Source of the DNA: Nitrospirota bacterium
GTDB lineage: Bacteria; Nitrospirota_A; Leptospirillia; Leptospirillales; Leptospirillaceae
Direction of reading: 5' to 3'
Assembly (NCBI GenBank): GCA_021838765.1
Contig: JAKCCY010000015.1
Span: 1 to 37,484, forward strand
Length of the DNA: 37,484 bases
This document shows, in pieces, positions 15,932 through 29,080 of this stretch (the stretch's first letter is position 1; each line of letters opens with the position of its first letter). The translations under genes were made by a program, and so were the position numbers. The notes under the pieces are model-generated. The model was not told where the DNA came from and searched no databases. It worked only from the letters and a program-made list of their open reading frames with translations.

Positions 15932-16791
15932 CCTGAAGCTCCTGACCCCGTTGGACCACCTGTCTGTTGTCCGCCAACGGAATGATTGTCCATTTTTTTT
16001 CGCAGTTCCATGATCCTGCTGTTGATCAGAGCGGGGTTCGGGTAGGAGGAAATCAGGGTGGTCAACAATTCCAGCGCTTTCTGATACTGACCATCCTTTT
16101 CATCGATGGAGGCCAGATTCAGTCGGGCGACCGAAGCAAAGGTACTGTCAGGGTATCTTTTCAGGAAGGCGGCCAGTCTGACAGAGGCCCCTGAACTGTT
16201 TCCGAGAAACGCGTCCATGAGACCGAGCTTGTAACGAGCCTTTTCACCCGTGAATCCGTCGGGAACAGCACGAACCACCTTCTTGTAGAAGACCGACGCA
16301 TTCCGGTAGTCTTCACGATGCTCGTAGATCCTTGCCATCAAAAGATAAATTCGTCCCTGAAACTCACTATCGAGGGAGTCAGCATCGATTTTTTCAAGGA
16401 TTTCAAGCGCCTGACCAGAGCGGCTCAAGCGGTCAAGATCCCTCGCCAGAAAAAAGGAGACCTTTTGGCGAATCGCTCCTCCCTGAAGATTTTCCAGGGC
16501 TTTCATATAATCCTGGGACGCCTGACGCGGGTCGTTCTGGTAGAGATCGTCCATTCTGCCCAGGCGAAAGTAAGCCTTTCCCCTTGTCCTGGCAACGGGA
16601 CTTTTCGCGATCGCCCCGGAAAAATCCTCACGGGCCCGGGCAAGATCCAGATGCTCGAGAGCGACCATACCCTGATCGTACTTTTGTTCCGCCCGATTTT
16701 TGCTGCAACCATCCTGACCGACCAATAAAAAGACCAGAAACATTGCCCAGAAGGCCCTGGACAGAATCAGGTCAAGTCGCGGGAGTCCCAT
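15928..16791 (-). CDS. TPR-repeat protein, probable exported or membrane-anchored (BamD/YfiO-like shape)
   Basis: 287 residues from the ATG at 16791. The first 30 residues contain a hydrophobic segment ([20 protein letters not shown]) ending at a cysteine, so it is exported and perhaps a lipoprotein, although the residues before the cysteine are a poor lipobox. The rest is tetratricopeptide repeats (for example [59 protein letters not shown]), giving a helical scaffold like BamD. The tail is Gly/Ser/Thr rich. The start overlaps the end of gyrA by 20 bases and the stop overlaps queE, so the gene is part of the gyrA-queE transcript. Specific function unknown. Confidence 0.8.
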   Translation of the reverse strand: MGLPRLDLILSRAFWAMFLVFLLVGQDGCSKNRAEQKYDQGMVALEHLDLARAREDFSGAIAKSPVARTRGKAYFRLGRMDDLYQNDPRQASQDYMKALENLQGGAIRQKVSFFLARDLDRLSRSGQALEILEKIDADSLDSEFQGRIYLLMARIYEHREDYRNASVFYKKVVRAVPDGFTGEKARYKLGLMDAFLGNSSGASVRLAAFLKRYPDSTFASVARLNLASIDEKDGQYQKALELLTTLISSYPNPALINSRIMELRKKMDNHSVGGQQTGGPTGSGASG

Positions 16792-19240
16792 CTTCCGTTT
16801 CTCCCCTGAGGGGTGCCAGGGATGCACACTGGATTTCATCTTCCGACTGAAGGTTCAAAAGTTTCACTCCCTGCGCCGTCCTGCCGGTCAAACGGATCGT
16901 CGATGTTTCAATCCTGAGCGCCTGGCCTTTCTGGGTGATCAGAAAAACATCCTCGGATCCTGTCACCTTGATGACCGAAACAACCGGACCAATCTTCTCA
17001 GCTGCCTTGAGGATCCTGACGCCCTGGCCTCCGCGACCCTGAAGCCGGAAATCCTTTCCTGTATTGACGCGTTTTCCGTAACCCCTTGCCGTAATGACGG
17101 CAACAAAGTCTTCGTCCTGAATCGTCTCCGCTCCGACAACCAGGTCATTCGGTGCCAACTTGATCCCCTTCACACCCGAAGCCGTTCGACCCATGCTGCG
17201 AAAACCCTTGTCTGGATCATCCATCGGGATCAGAATTCCCTTGCCACCCTTTGTAGCGATCAGGATATCGGTCCCCGGCTCGCCGACCATCACCTGGGCG
17301 AGACGGTCCCCCTCCTCCAATGAAATCGCTATGATTCCGCTTTGCCGGATCTGGCCGTAATGGATCAGCTGAGTCCTCTTGATTTTTCCCCTTTCGGTCA
17401 CAAAGATCAGACTCTTTTCTTCCCCGAAAGAGCGGATGGAAAGAAGTTGTGTGACTTTTTCATCGGGAGCAAGCGCCAGGAGCGACCGGATGCTCTTTCC
17501 CCGGGTTGCCCGCTGACCTTCCGGAATTTCATGAACCTTAAGACGATAAACCTTCCCGATATCGGTGAAGAAGAGAATAGTCTCATGCATTGTGGGAGAC
17601 AGTGTCGAAATAACGGCGTCGTCATCCTTGAGTGTGACGCCGATTCGTCCCTTTCCTCCCCTGTTCTGGGTCGGATAGGCGTCTTTTGAAAGCCTCTTGA
17701 TGTATCCCTGGAATGTCAGGTTGATATAACAGGGATCGTCGGGAATGAGGGATTCGAAATCAATCTCGCCTTCATCCGGAACAATTCTGGTCCGCCTTTC
17801 ATCCCCGAACTTTTCACGAAGCTCCAAAAACTCTTCTCTCACGACTCCCATCAAAACATCCCGGCTGCCAAGGATCCTTTCGAGCTCAAGAATAATTTTC
17901 CGGACCTCTTCATACTCTGCTTCAATTTTATCCCTCTCAAGGGCAGTCAGCCGCTGCAGACGCATATCGAGAATGGCACGGGCCTGAATCTCGGAAAAAG
18001 CGTAGGAGGTCATAAGCCCTTCCCGTGCGGTCTCGGGAGAGTCTGACGCCCGAATCAGCGCAATGATCTGATCCATCAGATCGATGGCACGCTTCAACCC
18101 CTCGAGGATATGGAACCTTTCCCGGGCTTTTTTGAGGCGGTAGAGGGTTCTCTTGGTGACCACATCCTGACGGAAATCCAGAAAATGCCGAAGTGCTTCC
18201 AAAAGGGAAAGGGTGACCGGCCGCTGGTTGACGATGGCGACAAAATTGACCCCGAACGAACTTTGAAGAGCGGTCATGGAATAAAGCCTGTTGATGATGA
18301 CCTGAGGATTTCCGTCCCGTTTCAGATCAAGGACGATCCGCATTCCTTCCCGATTTGACTCGTCCCGAATATCGGCAATTCCGTCAATTTCCTTGTCACG
18401 GACAAGAGCCGCGATTTTTTCAATGAGACGGGTTTTATTCACCATGTATGGAATTTCGCTGATCACGATCGCCTGACGGTCGGCCCTGGTACTCTCCTCC
18501 ACATCAACCACTCCCCGCATCACCACAGAACCGCGACCGGTGCGGAAGGCCTCCTCTATACCCGAACGACCCATGATCAGGCCACCTGTCGGAAAATCCG
18601 GTCCGGTCACGACACGGAGAAGATCTTCCATGGAAAAAGACGGGTTATCGATCATCTCAAGCAGGGCGTTGATGATCTCCCGACTGTTGTGGGGGGGAAT
18701 GTTGGTCGCCATTCCGACGGCAATACCCGACGATCCGTTCAGAAGCAAAAGGGGAAGTTTTGCGGGAAGGACTTTAGGTTCTTCAAGAGATTCATCATAG
18801 TTTGGACCGAACCCGACCGTTTCTTCCGAAAGCTCCGACATCATCTCCTCGGAAATCGCCTTCAGCCGAATTTCCGTATACCTCATGGCTGCGGGAGAAT
18901 CTCCGTCGATCGATCCAAAATTTCCCTGGCCGTCAATCAATGGGTAACGAAGCGTAAATGGCTGGACAAGCCTGACCGCTGTATCATAAACCGCCGTATC
19001 TCCGTGAGGATGGTATTTACCAATCACATCACCAACGATACGGGCCGATTTTTTGTAAGCCCCCCCGGAACGGACTCCCATTTCATGCATCGCAAAAAGA
19101 ACCCGTCTCTGAACGGGCTTCAGGCCGTCCCGAATATCGGGCAAGGCCCTGCCGACAATAACGCTCATGGAATAGTTCAGGTATGCGGTCCGGATTTCGG
19201 TATCAATCGCAATCGCCTGCTCAAAAGGAATCATGGCCAA
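16772..19240 (-). CDS. gyrA: DNA gyrase subunit A
   Basis: 822 residues. The winged-helix core shows [16 protein letters not shown], the quinolone-region sequence [14 protein letters not shown] and the catalytic tyrosine in [10 protein letters not shown]. The C-terminal pinwheel carries a GyrA box QNRGGKGR, which separates it from ParC. With GyrB it introduces negative supercoils using ATP. Residue 83 in E. coli numbering is Thr rather than Ser. The start is the TTG at 19240, with AAGGAG eight bases upstream; an ATG two codons later is further from the site. It is separated from gyrB by 51 bases. Confidence 0.97.
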   Translation of the reverse strand: MAMIPFEQAIAIDTEIRTAYLNYSMSVIVGRALPDIRDGLKPVQRRVLFAMHEMGVRSGGAYKKSARIVGDVIGKYHPHGDTAVYDTAVRLVQPFTLRYPLIDGQGNFGSIDGDSPAAMRYTEIRLKAISEEMMSELSEETVGFGPNYDESLEEPKVLPAKLPLLLLNGSSGIAVGMATNIPPHNSREIINALLEMIDNPSFSMEDLLRVVTGPDFPTGGLIMGRSGIEEAFRTGRGSVVMRGVVDVEESTRADRQAIVISEIPYMVNKTRLIEKIAALVRDKEIDGIADIRDESNREGMRIVLDLKRDGNPQVIINRLYSMTALQSSFGVNFVAIVNQRPVTLSLLEALRHFLDFRQDVVTKRTLYRLKKARERFHILEGLKRAIDLMDQIIALIRASDSPETAREGLMTSYAFSEIQARAILDMRLQRLTALERDKIEAEYEEVRKIILELERILGSRDVLMGVVREEFLELREKFGDERRTRIVPDEGEIDFESLIPDDPCYINLTFQGYIKRLSKDAYPTQNRGGKGRIGVTLKDDDAVISTLSPTMHETILFFTDIGKVYRLKVHEIPEGQRATRGKSIRSLLALAPDEKVTQLLSIRSFGEEKSLIFVTERGKIKRTQLIHYGQIRQSGIIAISLEEGDRLAQVMVGEPGTDILIATKGGKGILIPMDDPDKGFRSMGRTASGVKGIKLAPNDLVVGAETIQDEDFVAVITARGYGKRVNTGKDFRLQGRGGQGVRILKAAEKIGPVVSVIKVTGSEDVFLITQKGQALRIETSTIRLTGRTAQGVKLLNLQSEDEIQCASLAPLRGETEDGTPAT

Positions 19241-19291
19241 GAAAGTTACTCCTTCTGGGAGAATGAATCGTCAACAAACATCAGGAATCAA

Positions 19292-21748
<2,457 letters not shown>

Positions 21749-21788
21749 TTATTGCTGTTGTGACCAAAGTGCTACCTCAGGTCAGGAC

Positions 21789-22946
21789 TTAACCCATCGG
21801 CATCAATACATACCGGGAGTGCGGATCATCAAGAGCTCTCCAGATGACCGGCATCGAATCCTTTGCCCCATACTCCTTGCCGTAACGCACATCAAACCGG
21901 ATGGTTTCCCCTGATGTCACCGCCAGAAGGACTCTCAAAAAGTCGATCTTGAAAATCAGGGAACCCGACTCTCCCCTGACAAATGCCGGAATGGTTTCAA
22001 TCGATTCCCCGATTTCCTCATTCATGGTCCTCAGAACCAGGAATCGGTCATTCCAGTCAAAAATAACCTCCGGCTTCTTGTCAGAAACCACAGAAACCCT
22101 TTTCAGGGCGCTATCCAGGGATTCCCGGGAAATCTCCACCCCAACGGTGAAGTCCTGGGGAAACGCCTCCTTGTAGTTCGGGTAGGGAGTCGACAGGAGC
22201 CTTGCAAAGTAGTAGAAGCGTCCCCATCGAAAAGTGACGTATTTGGGGTTCAGGACGATTTCGATCGACATGTTCGGATCCTTGGCATCAAGCTCAAGCA
22301 CATGCGCAAGCTCCTGGAGGTTTCTTTTTTTCAGGATAAAACGGCTTTCCGACTGCCCTGTCACCGAACCGCCCGCATCTTCACCCAACAAAATGACCCC
22401 ATGATGTAGACGATGTCCGTCGGTACTGACCATGTTCAGGATCGGCTGACCTTTGTCCCCCAGCTCACGGGTCAAAAGAATGCCATTTAATGGCTTGCCC
22501 TCTTCATCGGACGCAAAAGGCAAGCTTTTTTTCAACTGGTCGAGAAAAGCTCCCAAAGGGACAAGAAATGAATATTCTGCGGTAATTTCCGGAAAAACAT
22601 TAAACTCGTCCGGATTAATTCCCTTAAGGCTATTCTGGATTCGCTCGCGCTCAATCCTTGTCAGTCCGGAAGCATCTCTCGTAATAGTCAGGTCACCTGG
22701 AGGCAACTGACGGATAAGATTAAAAAGGGTTTTACCCGGCACCGTCGTTTTTCCCGGAGCCAAGACTTTTGCGGGCAACTCGAAACGTCCTCCCGTCTGT
22801 GTGTCGGAAGCATAGAGGGTAACCGTTTCTCCCTGCGCGTCCAGCAAAACCTGGGATCCTACAAGAGCAGCGTTTTTTCGATCGGTCAGTGCGGCAATCC
22901 TTTGAACCCCGTCCAGAAATGTCTCCTGATCAACGATGATTTCCAT
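21789..22946 (-). CDS. dnaN: DNA polymerase III sliding clamp (beta subunit)
   Basis: 385 residues, close to the family norm. It begins MEIIVDQETFLDGVQRIAAL and ends with the typical SRYVLMPMG tail, which lies against the peptide-binding cleft. Three clamp domains of roughly 125 residues can be followed; TRELGDKGQPILNMVSTDGH marks the second. It dimerises into a ring that tethers polymerase III to DNA. The ATG has GGAGACAGG upstream. It follows dnaA by 56 bases, the usual origin arrangement. Confidence 0.96.
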   Translation of the reverse strand: MEIIVDQETFLDGVQRIAALTDRKNAALVGSQVLLDAQGETVTLYASDTQTGGRFELPAKVLAPGKTTVPGKTLFNLIRQLPPGDLTITRDASGLTRIERERIQNSLKGINPDEFNVFPEITAEYSFLVPLGAFLDQLKKSLPFASDEEGKPLNGILLTRELGDKGQPILNMVSTDGHRLHHGVILLGEDAGGSVTGQSESRFILKKRNLQELAHVLELDAKDPNMSIEIVLNPKYVTFRWGRFYYFARLLSTPYPNYKEAFPQDFTVGVEISRESLDSALKRVSVVSDKKPEVIFDWNDRFLVLRTMNEEIGESIETIPAFVRGESGSLIFKIDFLRVLLAVTSGETIRFDVRYGKEYGAKDSMPVIWRALDDPHSRYVLMPMG

Positions 22947-23002
22947 TGTTTCCTGTCTCCATAAGTATTTTGGAACTATTCTGTTATTTAGCCGAATAGG
23001 AT

Positions 23003-24394
23003 CTAGCTTCTGTTCTCGAGCCTCTTCTTGATTTGCTCTATCTCGCTCATCGTCTGGGGATCTGATTCAAGCGCATCCTCAATATATTTACAGGAATGAA
23101 TGATTGTCGAATGGTCCCTGCCACCAAGTTCCCGACCGATTTCAGGGTAGGACTTATGACCGATATCCCTGATCAGATACGCTGCCATATGTCTTGCAAC
23201 GACCATTGAACGGGTTCTTTTCCTGGAGCGGATATCTTTGGATGTCACACCGTAGTAACCTGCCACTTCGGCAAGGATCCGCTCCACATCTGCAAGATCC
23301 TTGGTGGTTGGCAGAATATCGGACAGAAGCTTCCTGGCAACTTCAATGGTGATGGGTCTCCCCATCAAATTTCCCCAGGCTCCCAAACGGATCATTGCCC
23401 CTTCAAGCTCACGAATATTCGTCTTGACTGTATTGGCCAGAAAAAAGACAACTTCTTCAGGAAGGGCCAATCCCTCCTGGGCCATCTTGTCCCTCAATAT
23501 GGCGATCTTTGTCTCAAAATCGGGAATCTGTATGTCCGCAATCAGACCCCAGCTGAAACGCGACTTCAACCGGTCTTCAAGTGTTGCGATTTCACTGGGC
23601 ATGCAATCACTGGATAGAATAATCTGTTTTCCATTTTCAAATAACGCGTTGAATGTATAAAAAAACTCTTCCTGGGTTCTCTCTTTTCCTGAAAGGAACT
23701 GGATATCATCCACAATGAGGACATCAATCTTACGATATCGTTCCCGAAATTCGTTCATCTTGGAAAACTTGATCGCTGTCACCATTTCATTCAGGAAGGA
23801 TTCGGTCGTGATATAGAGAATTTTCAGGGAAGGAAAACGGGATTTCATCTGGTTGCCAATGGCGGACACCAGATGGGTTTTTCCCAATCCGACTCCTCCA
23901 AAAACATAAAAGGGATTATAGGTGTTGGAGGGATTATTCGCGATAGCCGTTGCCGCTGCATGGGCGAACTGGTTGCACATCCCCACAACATAATTGGAAA
24001 AGGTATACCGGGGACTCAGATGAGTTTCCCATGTACTCTGCTGTTCGGGAGACATGCTCAAAACCCCAGATAAACTCTTCGACTTATCTTGCTGGGGAGA
24101 TTCCTTGGCTTTTTTCTTTCTCTGTGGAGTTTTGGCCTGCGGGAGAACCTCAACCGTCAATTCGATCCGGTCATTGTCCAGAACCTCCCTCATCACCAGA
24201 ATAATTTCGGAAAGGTAACGCTCCTCGATCATTCTCTGGACAAAAGACGATCCGACAAACAGGATATAACTCTCTCCCGATCCGGAAAGCGACGCTCCCT
24301 CAAAGAGGTCCAGAACACCTTCCAGATCACGAGACCGGGCTTCGGGACCGAACTCGCGAAATCTGTTGAGAACCCTCTGAAGAAGGACCGAATC
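23003..24394 (-). CDS. dnaA: Chromosomal replication initiator DnaA
   Basis: 463 residues from the ATG at 24394 (AAAGGA about ten bases upstream); a TTG ten codons earlier at 24424 is the alternative start. Domain I binds helicase loading partners, domain II is the lysine-rich linker around 95-115, domain III is AAA+ with Walker A GGVGLGKTH and Walker B LIVDDIQFL, and domain IV ends with the DnaA-box signature GGRDHSTIIHSCKYI. It opens oriC and loads the replicative helicase. The gap upstream contains DnaA-box-like sites, so autoregulation is likely. Confidence 0.97.
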   Translation of the reverse strand, partial: DSVLLQRVLNRFREFGPEARSRDLEGVLDLFEGASLSGSGESYILFVGSSFVQRMIEERYLSEIILVMREVLDNDRIELTVEVLPQAKTPQRKKKAKESPQQDKSKSLSGVLSMSPEQQSTWETHLSPRYTFSNYVVGMCNQFAHAAATAIANNPSNTYNPFYVFGGVGLGKTHLVSAIGNQMKSRFPSLKILYITTESFLNEMVTAIKFSKMNEFRERYRKIDVLIVDDIQFLSGKERTQEEFFYTFNALFENGKQIILSSDCMPSEIATLEDRLKSRFSWGLIADIQIPDFETKIAILRDKMAQEGLALPEEVVFFLANTVKTNIRELEGAMIRLGAWGNLMGRPITIEVARKLLSDILPTTKDLADVERILAEVAGYYGVTSKDIRSRKRTRSMVVARHMAAYLIRDIGHKSYPEIGRELGGRDHSTIIHSCKYIEDALESDPQTMSEIEQIKKRLENRS

Positions 24395-24749
24395 CATCTC
24401 TTCTTCGTCCTTTATTTTAGGCAAGGATCAAAAGTCTTTCCACAGTTCATTCACACCTGTTGAAAAAGGATTATTGGGAAGCGGCAGACGGTCATCCGGG
24501 GAAAGCCGAAGATGGAGGGGAAAGTCCTGGTTCCGGAAAATACGGGGAGAATATCTACCTCGGAACAATCCACAAAACATCATAAAAACGAGAGAACCGA
24601 TACACCTGCCCCCTGTCTTACAAAAATATTTGTCTTTTTGTGGATCAACCGTGGACAACCATCAGAACTTCCTGTGCAAAACTAGCGTATAACCGGACGT
24701 CACGATCCTAACAGATCCATAATCCACAATTCAAGGAATCGAACCCAGA

Positions 24750-24818
24750 ACTTATCCCCAGAATATAAAATAGATTATTTCATTAAAATAAAAATAATTA
24801 TAAGACTTATCCCCAGAA
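24750..24818. repeat. Two 14-base direct repeats bracketing the AT-rich origin segment
   Basis: ACTTATCCCCAGAA occurs at 24750-24763 and again at 24805-24818, 41 bases of nearly pure A/T apart. Each copy contains the DnaA-box-like TTATCCCCA. The layout suggests a pair of initiator sites flanking the duplex unwinding element. Confidence 0.8.
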
Positions 24819-24912
24819 AAAAATCGCTCTACTCTTTACTTCTCACTTAAAACAAAAAAACAATACAAAAATTCTATCTCTAAAAAATGACATCACAAAA
24901 TTCGGAAGTACC

Positions 24913-24942
24913 TTGACCCTCCATGAAGGTATCCCATAGAAT
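24913..24942 (+). promoter_or_regulatory. Predicted promoter of the ilvB operon
   Basis: TTGACC at 24913-24918 and TAGAAT at 24937-24942 are separated by 18 bases, a good sigma-70-type pair. Transcription would start near 24949, giving a leader of about 100 bases before ilvB. The promoter fires away from the origin. Confidence 0.6.
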
Positions 24943-24965
24943 AGTCTTTTAACTCTGGAAAAAAC

Positions 24966-24985
24966 TTTCCATTTTTTTATGGAAA
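24966..24985 (+). promoter_or_regulatory. Hairpin in the ilvB leader
   Basis: TTTCCAT and ATGGAAA form a seven-base stem with a T6 loop. The same TTTCC could instead pair with GGAAA just upstream (24958-24962), so two alternative folds exist. I see no leader peptide with isoleucine, valine or leucine codons, so classical attenuation is not supported. Confidence 0.35.
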
Positions 24986-25050
24986 CGGCCAACTGTGCCC
25001 AACCACCGTCCATGTGAGCTTCATTCACACGCTGCCTAAGGAGAGTCCCA

Positions 25051-26802
25051 ATGAAGATGAGCGGAGCCGAAATGCTCCTCGAATCCCTCAAGAGGGAAAA
25101 TGTACAACATATTTTTGGTTATCCCGGAGGAGTTGTTCTTCCGATCTTTGACGCCTTGTTCAAGGATCCTTCCCTTCAGGTTGTCCTCACACGTCATGAA
25201 CAGGGCGCAGTGCATGCTGCAGAAGGATATGCCCGATCCACCAACAAGGTGGGAGTTGTACTGGTCACGTCCGGTCCTGGTGCTACCAACACCGTAACGG
25301 GACTGGCAGATGCCAATATGGATTCCATACCGATCGTCGTCATTACAGGACAGGTTCCGACCAAAATGATCGGAAATGACGCCTTTCAGGAAGCTGACAT
25401 CGTAGGCATCAGCCGGTCCTGTACCAAACACAACTTTCTCGTAAGAAAGATCCAGGATCTGCCGAGAATCATAAAGGAAGCCTTCTATATCGCCAGAACA
25501 GGCCGTCCAGGTCCGGTTCTCGTCGATCTTCCGAAAGATGTTATCGTTGACAGGGCTGATTTCATTTATCCCGACAGCGTTTCCATCCGGTCCTACAATC
25601 CGACAATGCAGGGAAACCGGTGGCAAATCCGTAAAGCAGCCCAGGCCATTTCCAAAGCCAAGAGACCTGTCCTTTACGCCGGGGGAGGAATCATCTCTTC
25701 TGATGCAACAAAAGAACTACTCGATCTGGTGACGTTGACCAACATCCCCACAACCCTGACACTCATGGGTCTCGGAGCATTGTCCGGAACGCATCCGAGA
25801 TTTATGGGAATGCTGGGAATGCATGGGACATATGCTGCCAATATGGCCATTCATCATTGTGATCTTCTCATTGCAGTGGGCGTTCGATTTGATGACCGCG
25901 TCACTGGAAAAATCTCCGAGTTCTCCCCCCACTCGAAGGTCATTCATATCGATATCGATCCAACATCTATCCGAAAAAACTTTCACGTGGACATTCCCAT
26001 TGTCGGAGATGCCAAACATATCCTGAAAGACCTGATCGAAGAAATAAAGGAACTGAACAAACCTGAACCTCCATCCAAGGAAAAACTCATTGATCCCTGG
26101 ATTGAGCAGGTTGAAGAGTGGGAAAAAGAACATCCGTTGACATATGAGCATGACACAGAGGTGATTAAACCCCAGTATGTGATCGAGAAAGTTTATCAGT
26201 TCACACAAGGAGACTGTATTGTTTCAACCGATGTCGGTCAGCACCAGATGTGGACAGCCCAGTTTTTCAAATTCATCAAACCCAATACATGGCTGACATC
26301 AGGTGGTCTCGGTACGATGGGTTACGGATTTCCTGCCGCGATTGGAGCGCAGAAAGCCCATCCGGACAAAAGGGTCATCGCCATTACCGGTGAAGGAAGT
26401 TTCATGATGAATATCCAGGAGCTTGCAACTGTTGCCTCCCTCGATATTCCTGTCAAGATTGTGATTCTCAATAACAAATATTTGGGAATGGTTCGACAGT
26501 GGCAGGAATTTTTCTATGGTGGACGGTATTCATCCTCCTTTATTGGCCAAAGTCCGGATTTCGTCAAACTCGCAGAAGCTTTTGGAATTGTTGGCCTGAA
26601 GGCGTCCAGACATGATGAGGTCGAAAACATCATACTTGATGGATTCTCAAGACGGGGACCCGTTCTCATGGAATTTCATGTCGATCCTGAAGAAAATGTC
26701 TTCCCGATGGTTCCTGCGGGTGGGTCGAATATCGAAATGATCTTTGAAGCCCCTGAACATAGGGATGATCGAAAAAAACGAGACTCCATCCTGACGGCAT
26801 AA
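25051..26802 (+). CDS. ilvB: Acetolactate synthase large subunit
   Basis: 583 residues. The ThDP-dependent fold shows HIFGYPGGVVLPIFDAL, the catalytic glutamate near residue 50 in TRHEQGAVHAAEGYAR, and the FAD/central domain. The ThDP-binding motif reads TGEGSFMMN near residue 446, with Glu448 where most homologues have Asp (GDGS). It joins two pyruvates, or pyruvate and 2-oxobutyrate, in the first common step to valine, leucine and isoleucine. The ATG has AAGGAG upstream. It is the first gene of the long plus-strand run and is followed 11 bases later by its regulatory subunit. Confidence 0.97.
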   Translation: MKMSGAEMLLESLKRENVQHIFGYPGGVVLPIFDALFKDPSLQVVLTRHEQGAVHAAEGYARSTNKVGVVLVTSGPGATNTVTGLADANMDSIPIVVITGQVPTKMIGNDAFQEADIVGISRSCTKHNFLVRKIQDLPRIIKEAFYIARTGRPGPVLVDLPKDVIVDRADFIYPDSVSIRSYNPTMQGNRWQIRKAAQAISKAKRPVLYAGGGIISSDATKELLDLVTLTNIPTTLTLMGLGALSGTHPRFMGMLGMHGTYAANMAIHHCDLLIAVGVRFDDRVTGKISEFSPHSKVIHIDIDPTSIRKNFHVDIPIVGDAKHILKDLIEEIKELNKPEPPSKEKLIDPWIEQVEEWEKEHPLTYEHDTEVIKPQYVIEKVYQFTQGDCIVSTDVGQHQMWTAQFFKFIKPNTWLTSGGLGTMGYGFPAAIGAQKAHPDKRVIAITGEGSFMMNIQELATVASLDIPVKIVILNNKYLGMVRQWQEFFYGGRYSSSFIGQSPDFVKLAEAFGIVGLKASRHDEVENIILDGFSRRGPVLMEFHVDPEENVFPMVPAGGSNIEMIFEAPEHRDDRKKRDSILTA

Positions 26803-26813
26803 GGCGGGAAATC

Positions 26814-27365
26814 ATGAGTGATATACAGAAACATTTCATACAGGTAGTTGTTGAAAACAAGTTTGGTGTTCTTTCCAGAGTCGCAGGTCTTTTCAGCGCA
26901 AGAGGTTTCAATATCGACAGTCTCTCCGTCGCACCGGGAATTGATCCGACCGTTAGCCAGATGACAATCGAGACACAGGGTGATGACCACGTTGTGGAAC
27001 AGATTGTCAAACAGCTGAACAAACTCATTGACGTCATAAAGGTTGTGGATCTGTCAGAGTTCTCTTTTCTTTGCAGGGAAACCCTTCTGATCAGGGTCAA
27101 TACCGCCCGTCCTGGAGACAGGGAAGAAGCCTTCCGGATTTCCGAGATTTTCCGGGCGAGAATCGTTGACTCCTCTCCGACAACCTATACGATAGAGGTT
27201 ACCGGCGATACCGAAAAGATAGAAGCCATCCTGAATTTCCTGAAACCCCTTGGAATCAAGGAAATCATTCGTTCAGGAAAAATTGCGATCGCCAGAGAAG
27301 AACAACATGGGGGCCATAAACCTTCAAAACATAGTATTGAGGGGGAATATTCCCATCATCGCTAG
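26814..27365 (+). CDS. ilvN: Acetolactate synthase regulatory subunit
   Basis: 183 residues. The N-terminal ACT domain begins KHFIQVVVENKFGVLSRVAG and continues LFSARGFNIDSLSVAPG, the valine-binding fold. A second ferredoxin-like domain follows from about residue 85 (ETLLIRVNTARPGDREEAFR). It binds IlvB and confers feedback inhibition by branched-chain amino acids. The polar histidine-rich tail (about 165-183) is longer than in many IlvN/IlvH proteins. It is set between ilvB and ilvC in the same transcript. Confidence 0.95.
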   Translation: MSDIQKHFIQVVVENKFGVLSRVAGLFSARGFNIDSLSVAPGIDPTVSQMTIETQGDDHVVEQIVKQLNKLIDVIKVVDLSEFSFLCRETLLIRVNTARPGDREEAFRISEIFRARIVDSSPTTYTIEVTGDTEKIEAILNFLKPLGIKEIIRSGKIAIAREEQHGGHKPSKHSIEGEYSHHR

Positions 27366-27394
27366 GATCCGCACCTGCACTATTGACCATCTAG

Positions 27395-28441
<1,047 letters not shown>

Positions 28442-29080
28442 ATGAAAGTCTCTCCAGATCATTTTTCCAAACCCATTGCAAAGGAAGGAATGCCTTTTAT
28501 CCTGATTTCTTTGGGAATCCTTGCAGGTTCAGTCTATCTTTTGGGACCTGCAGGAGGAATATTCACTGTCATCCCGGTTTTTGTCATCAATTTTTTCAGA
28601 AATCCGACAAGACAGGTTCCACCGGGAGAAAAGACAATCGTTTCCCCCGCCGATGGAAAGATTGTCCGGGTCGAACATGATGACCGGGGACGGATGCAAG
28701 TTTCCATTTTCATGAATGTGTTCGACGTTCACTTGAACCGGATTCCCATAAAGGGAATCGTCAAGGGAATAGCCTACCATCCAGGGAAGTTTCTGAATGC
28801 GGATATGGACAAGGCCTCTCTTGAAAATGAGCGAAATACACTTGTTATCGAAACGCAAGGAAAACAGGAAATCCGCATGACCCAGGTGGCGGGTCTGATA
28901 GCCAGAAGAATTGTCTGTTATGCCGAAGTGAATGATCTTCTGGAAAGTGGTGTCATTTTTGGTCTGATCAGGTTTGGCTCAAGAGTGGATCTTGATCTTC
29001 CGGGAGATTCGGAGATCAGGGTTTCCATGGGTGACCGGGTTAGAGGAGGGGAGTCTGTCATTGGATACATATCCTCATGA
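28442..29080 (+). CDS. psd: Phosphatidylserine decarboxylase proenzyme (short type)
   Basis: 212 residues, the short archaeal-like class. A hydrophobic N-terminal part (about 18-50) makes two membrane segments. The core has NPTRQVPPGEKTIVSPADGK and NVFDVHLNRIPIKG. The self-cleavage site is at RFGSRVDLDLP: cutting before the serine creates the pyruvoyl group. It makes phosphatidylethanolamine from phosphatidylserine at the inner membrane. The ATG follows the ilvC stop with no gap, and no clear ribosome binding site is present, so it is probably translated by coupling. The substrate-making gene pssA follows. Confidence 0.94.
   Translation: MKVSPDHFSKPIAKEGMPFILISLGILAGSVYLLGPAGGIFTVIPVFVINFFRNPTRQVPPGEKTIVSPADGKIVRVEHDDRGRMQVSIFMNVFDVHLNRIPIKGIVKGIAYHPGKFLNADMDKASLENERNTLVIETQGKQEIRMTQVAGLIARRIVCYAEVNDLLESGVIFGLIRFGSRVDLDLPGDSEIRVSMGDRVRGGESVIGYISS

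Larger units (their letters stand above)
24425..25050. other. Probable chromosomal replication origin (oriC)
   Basis: A 626-base non-coding gap between divergent dnaA and ilvB. DnaA-box-like sites (consensus TTATCCACA) occur at 24639-24647 (TGTGGATCA, minus-strand sense, one mismatch), 24720-24728 (TAATCCACA, one mismatch), 24752-24760 and 24807-24815 (both TTATCCCCA, one mismatch), with weaker ones at 24436-24444 and 24566-24574. Bases 24764-24804 are almost entirely A and T and would serve as the unwinding element. No perfect consensus box is present, so the boxes used may differ from E. coli. GC skew would test it. Confidence 0.8.

Noticed and set aside
19018..19020. Thr at the position equivalent to E. 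coli GyrA Ser83 as acquired quinolone resistance
   Set aside because: Threonine is a natural residue here in many lineages, so it cannot be called a resistance mutation from one sequence.
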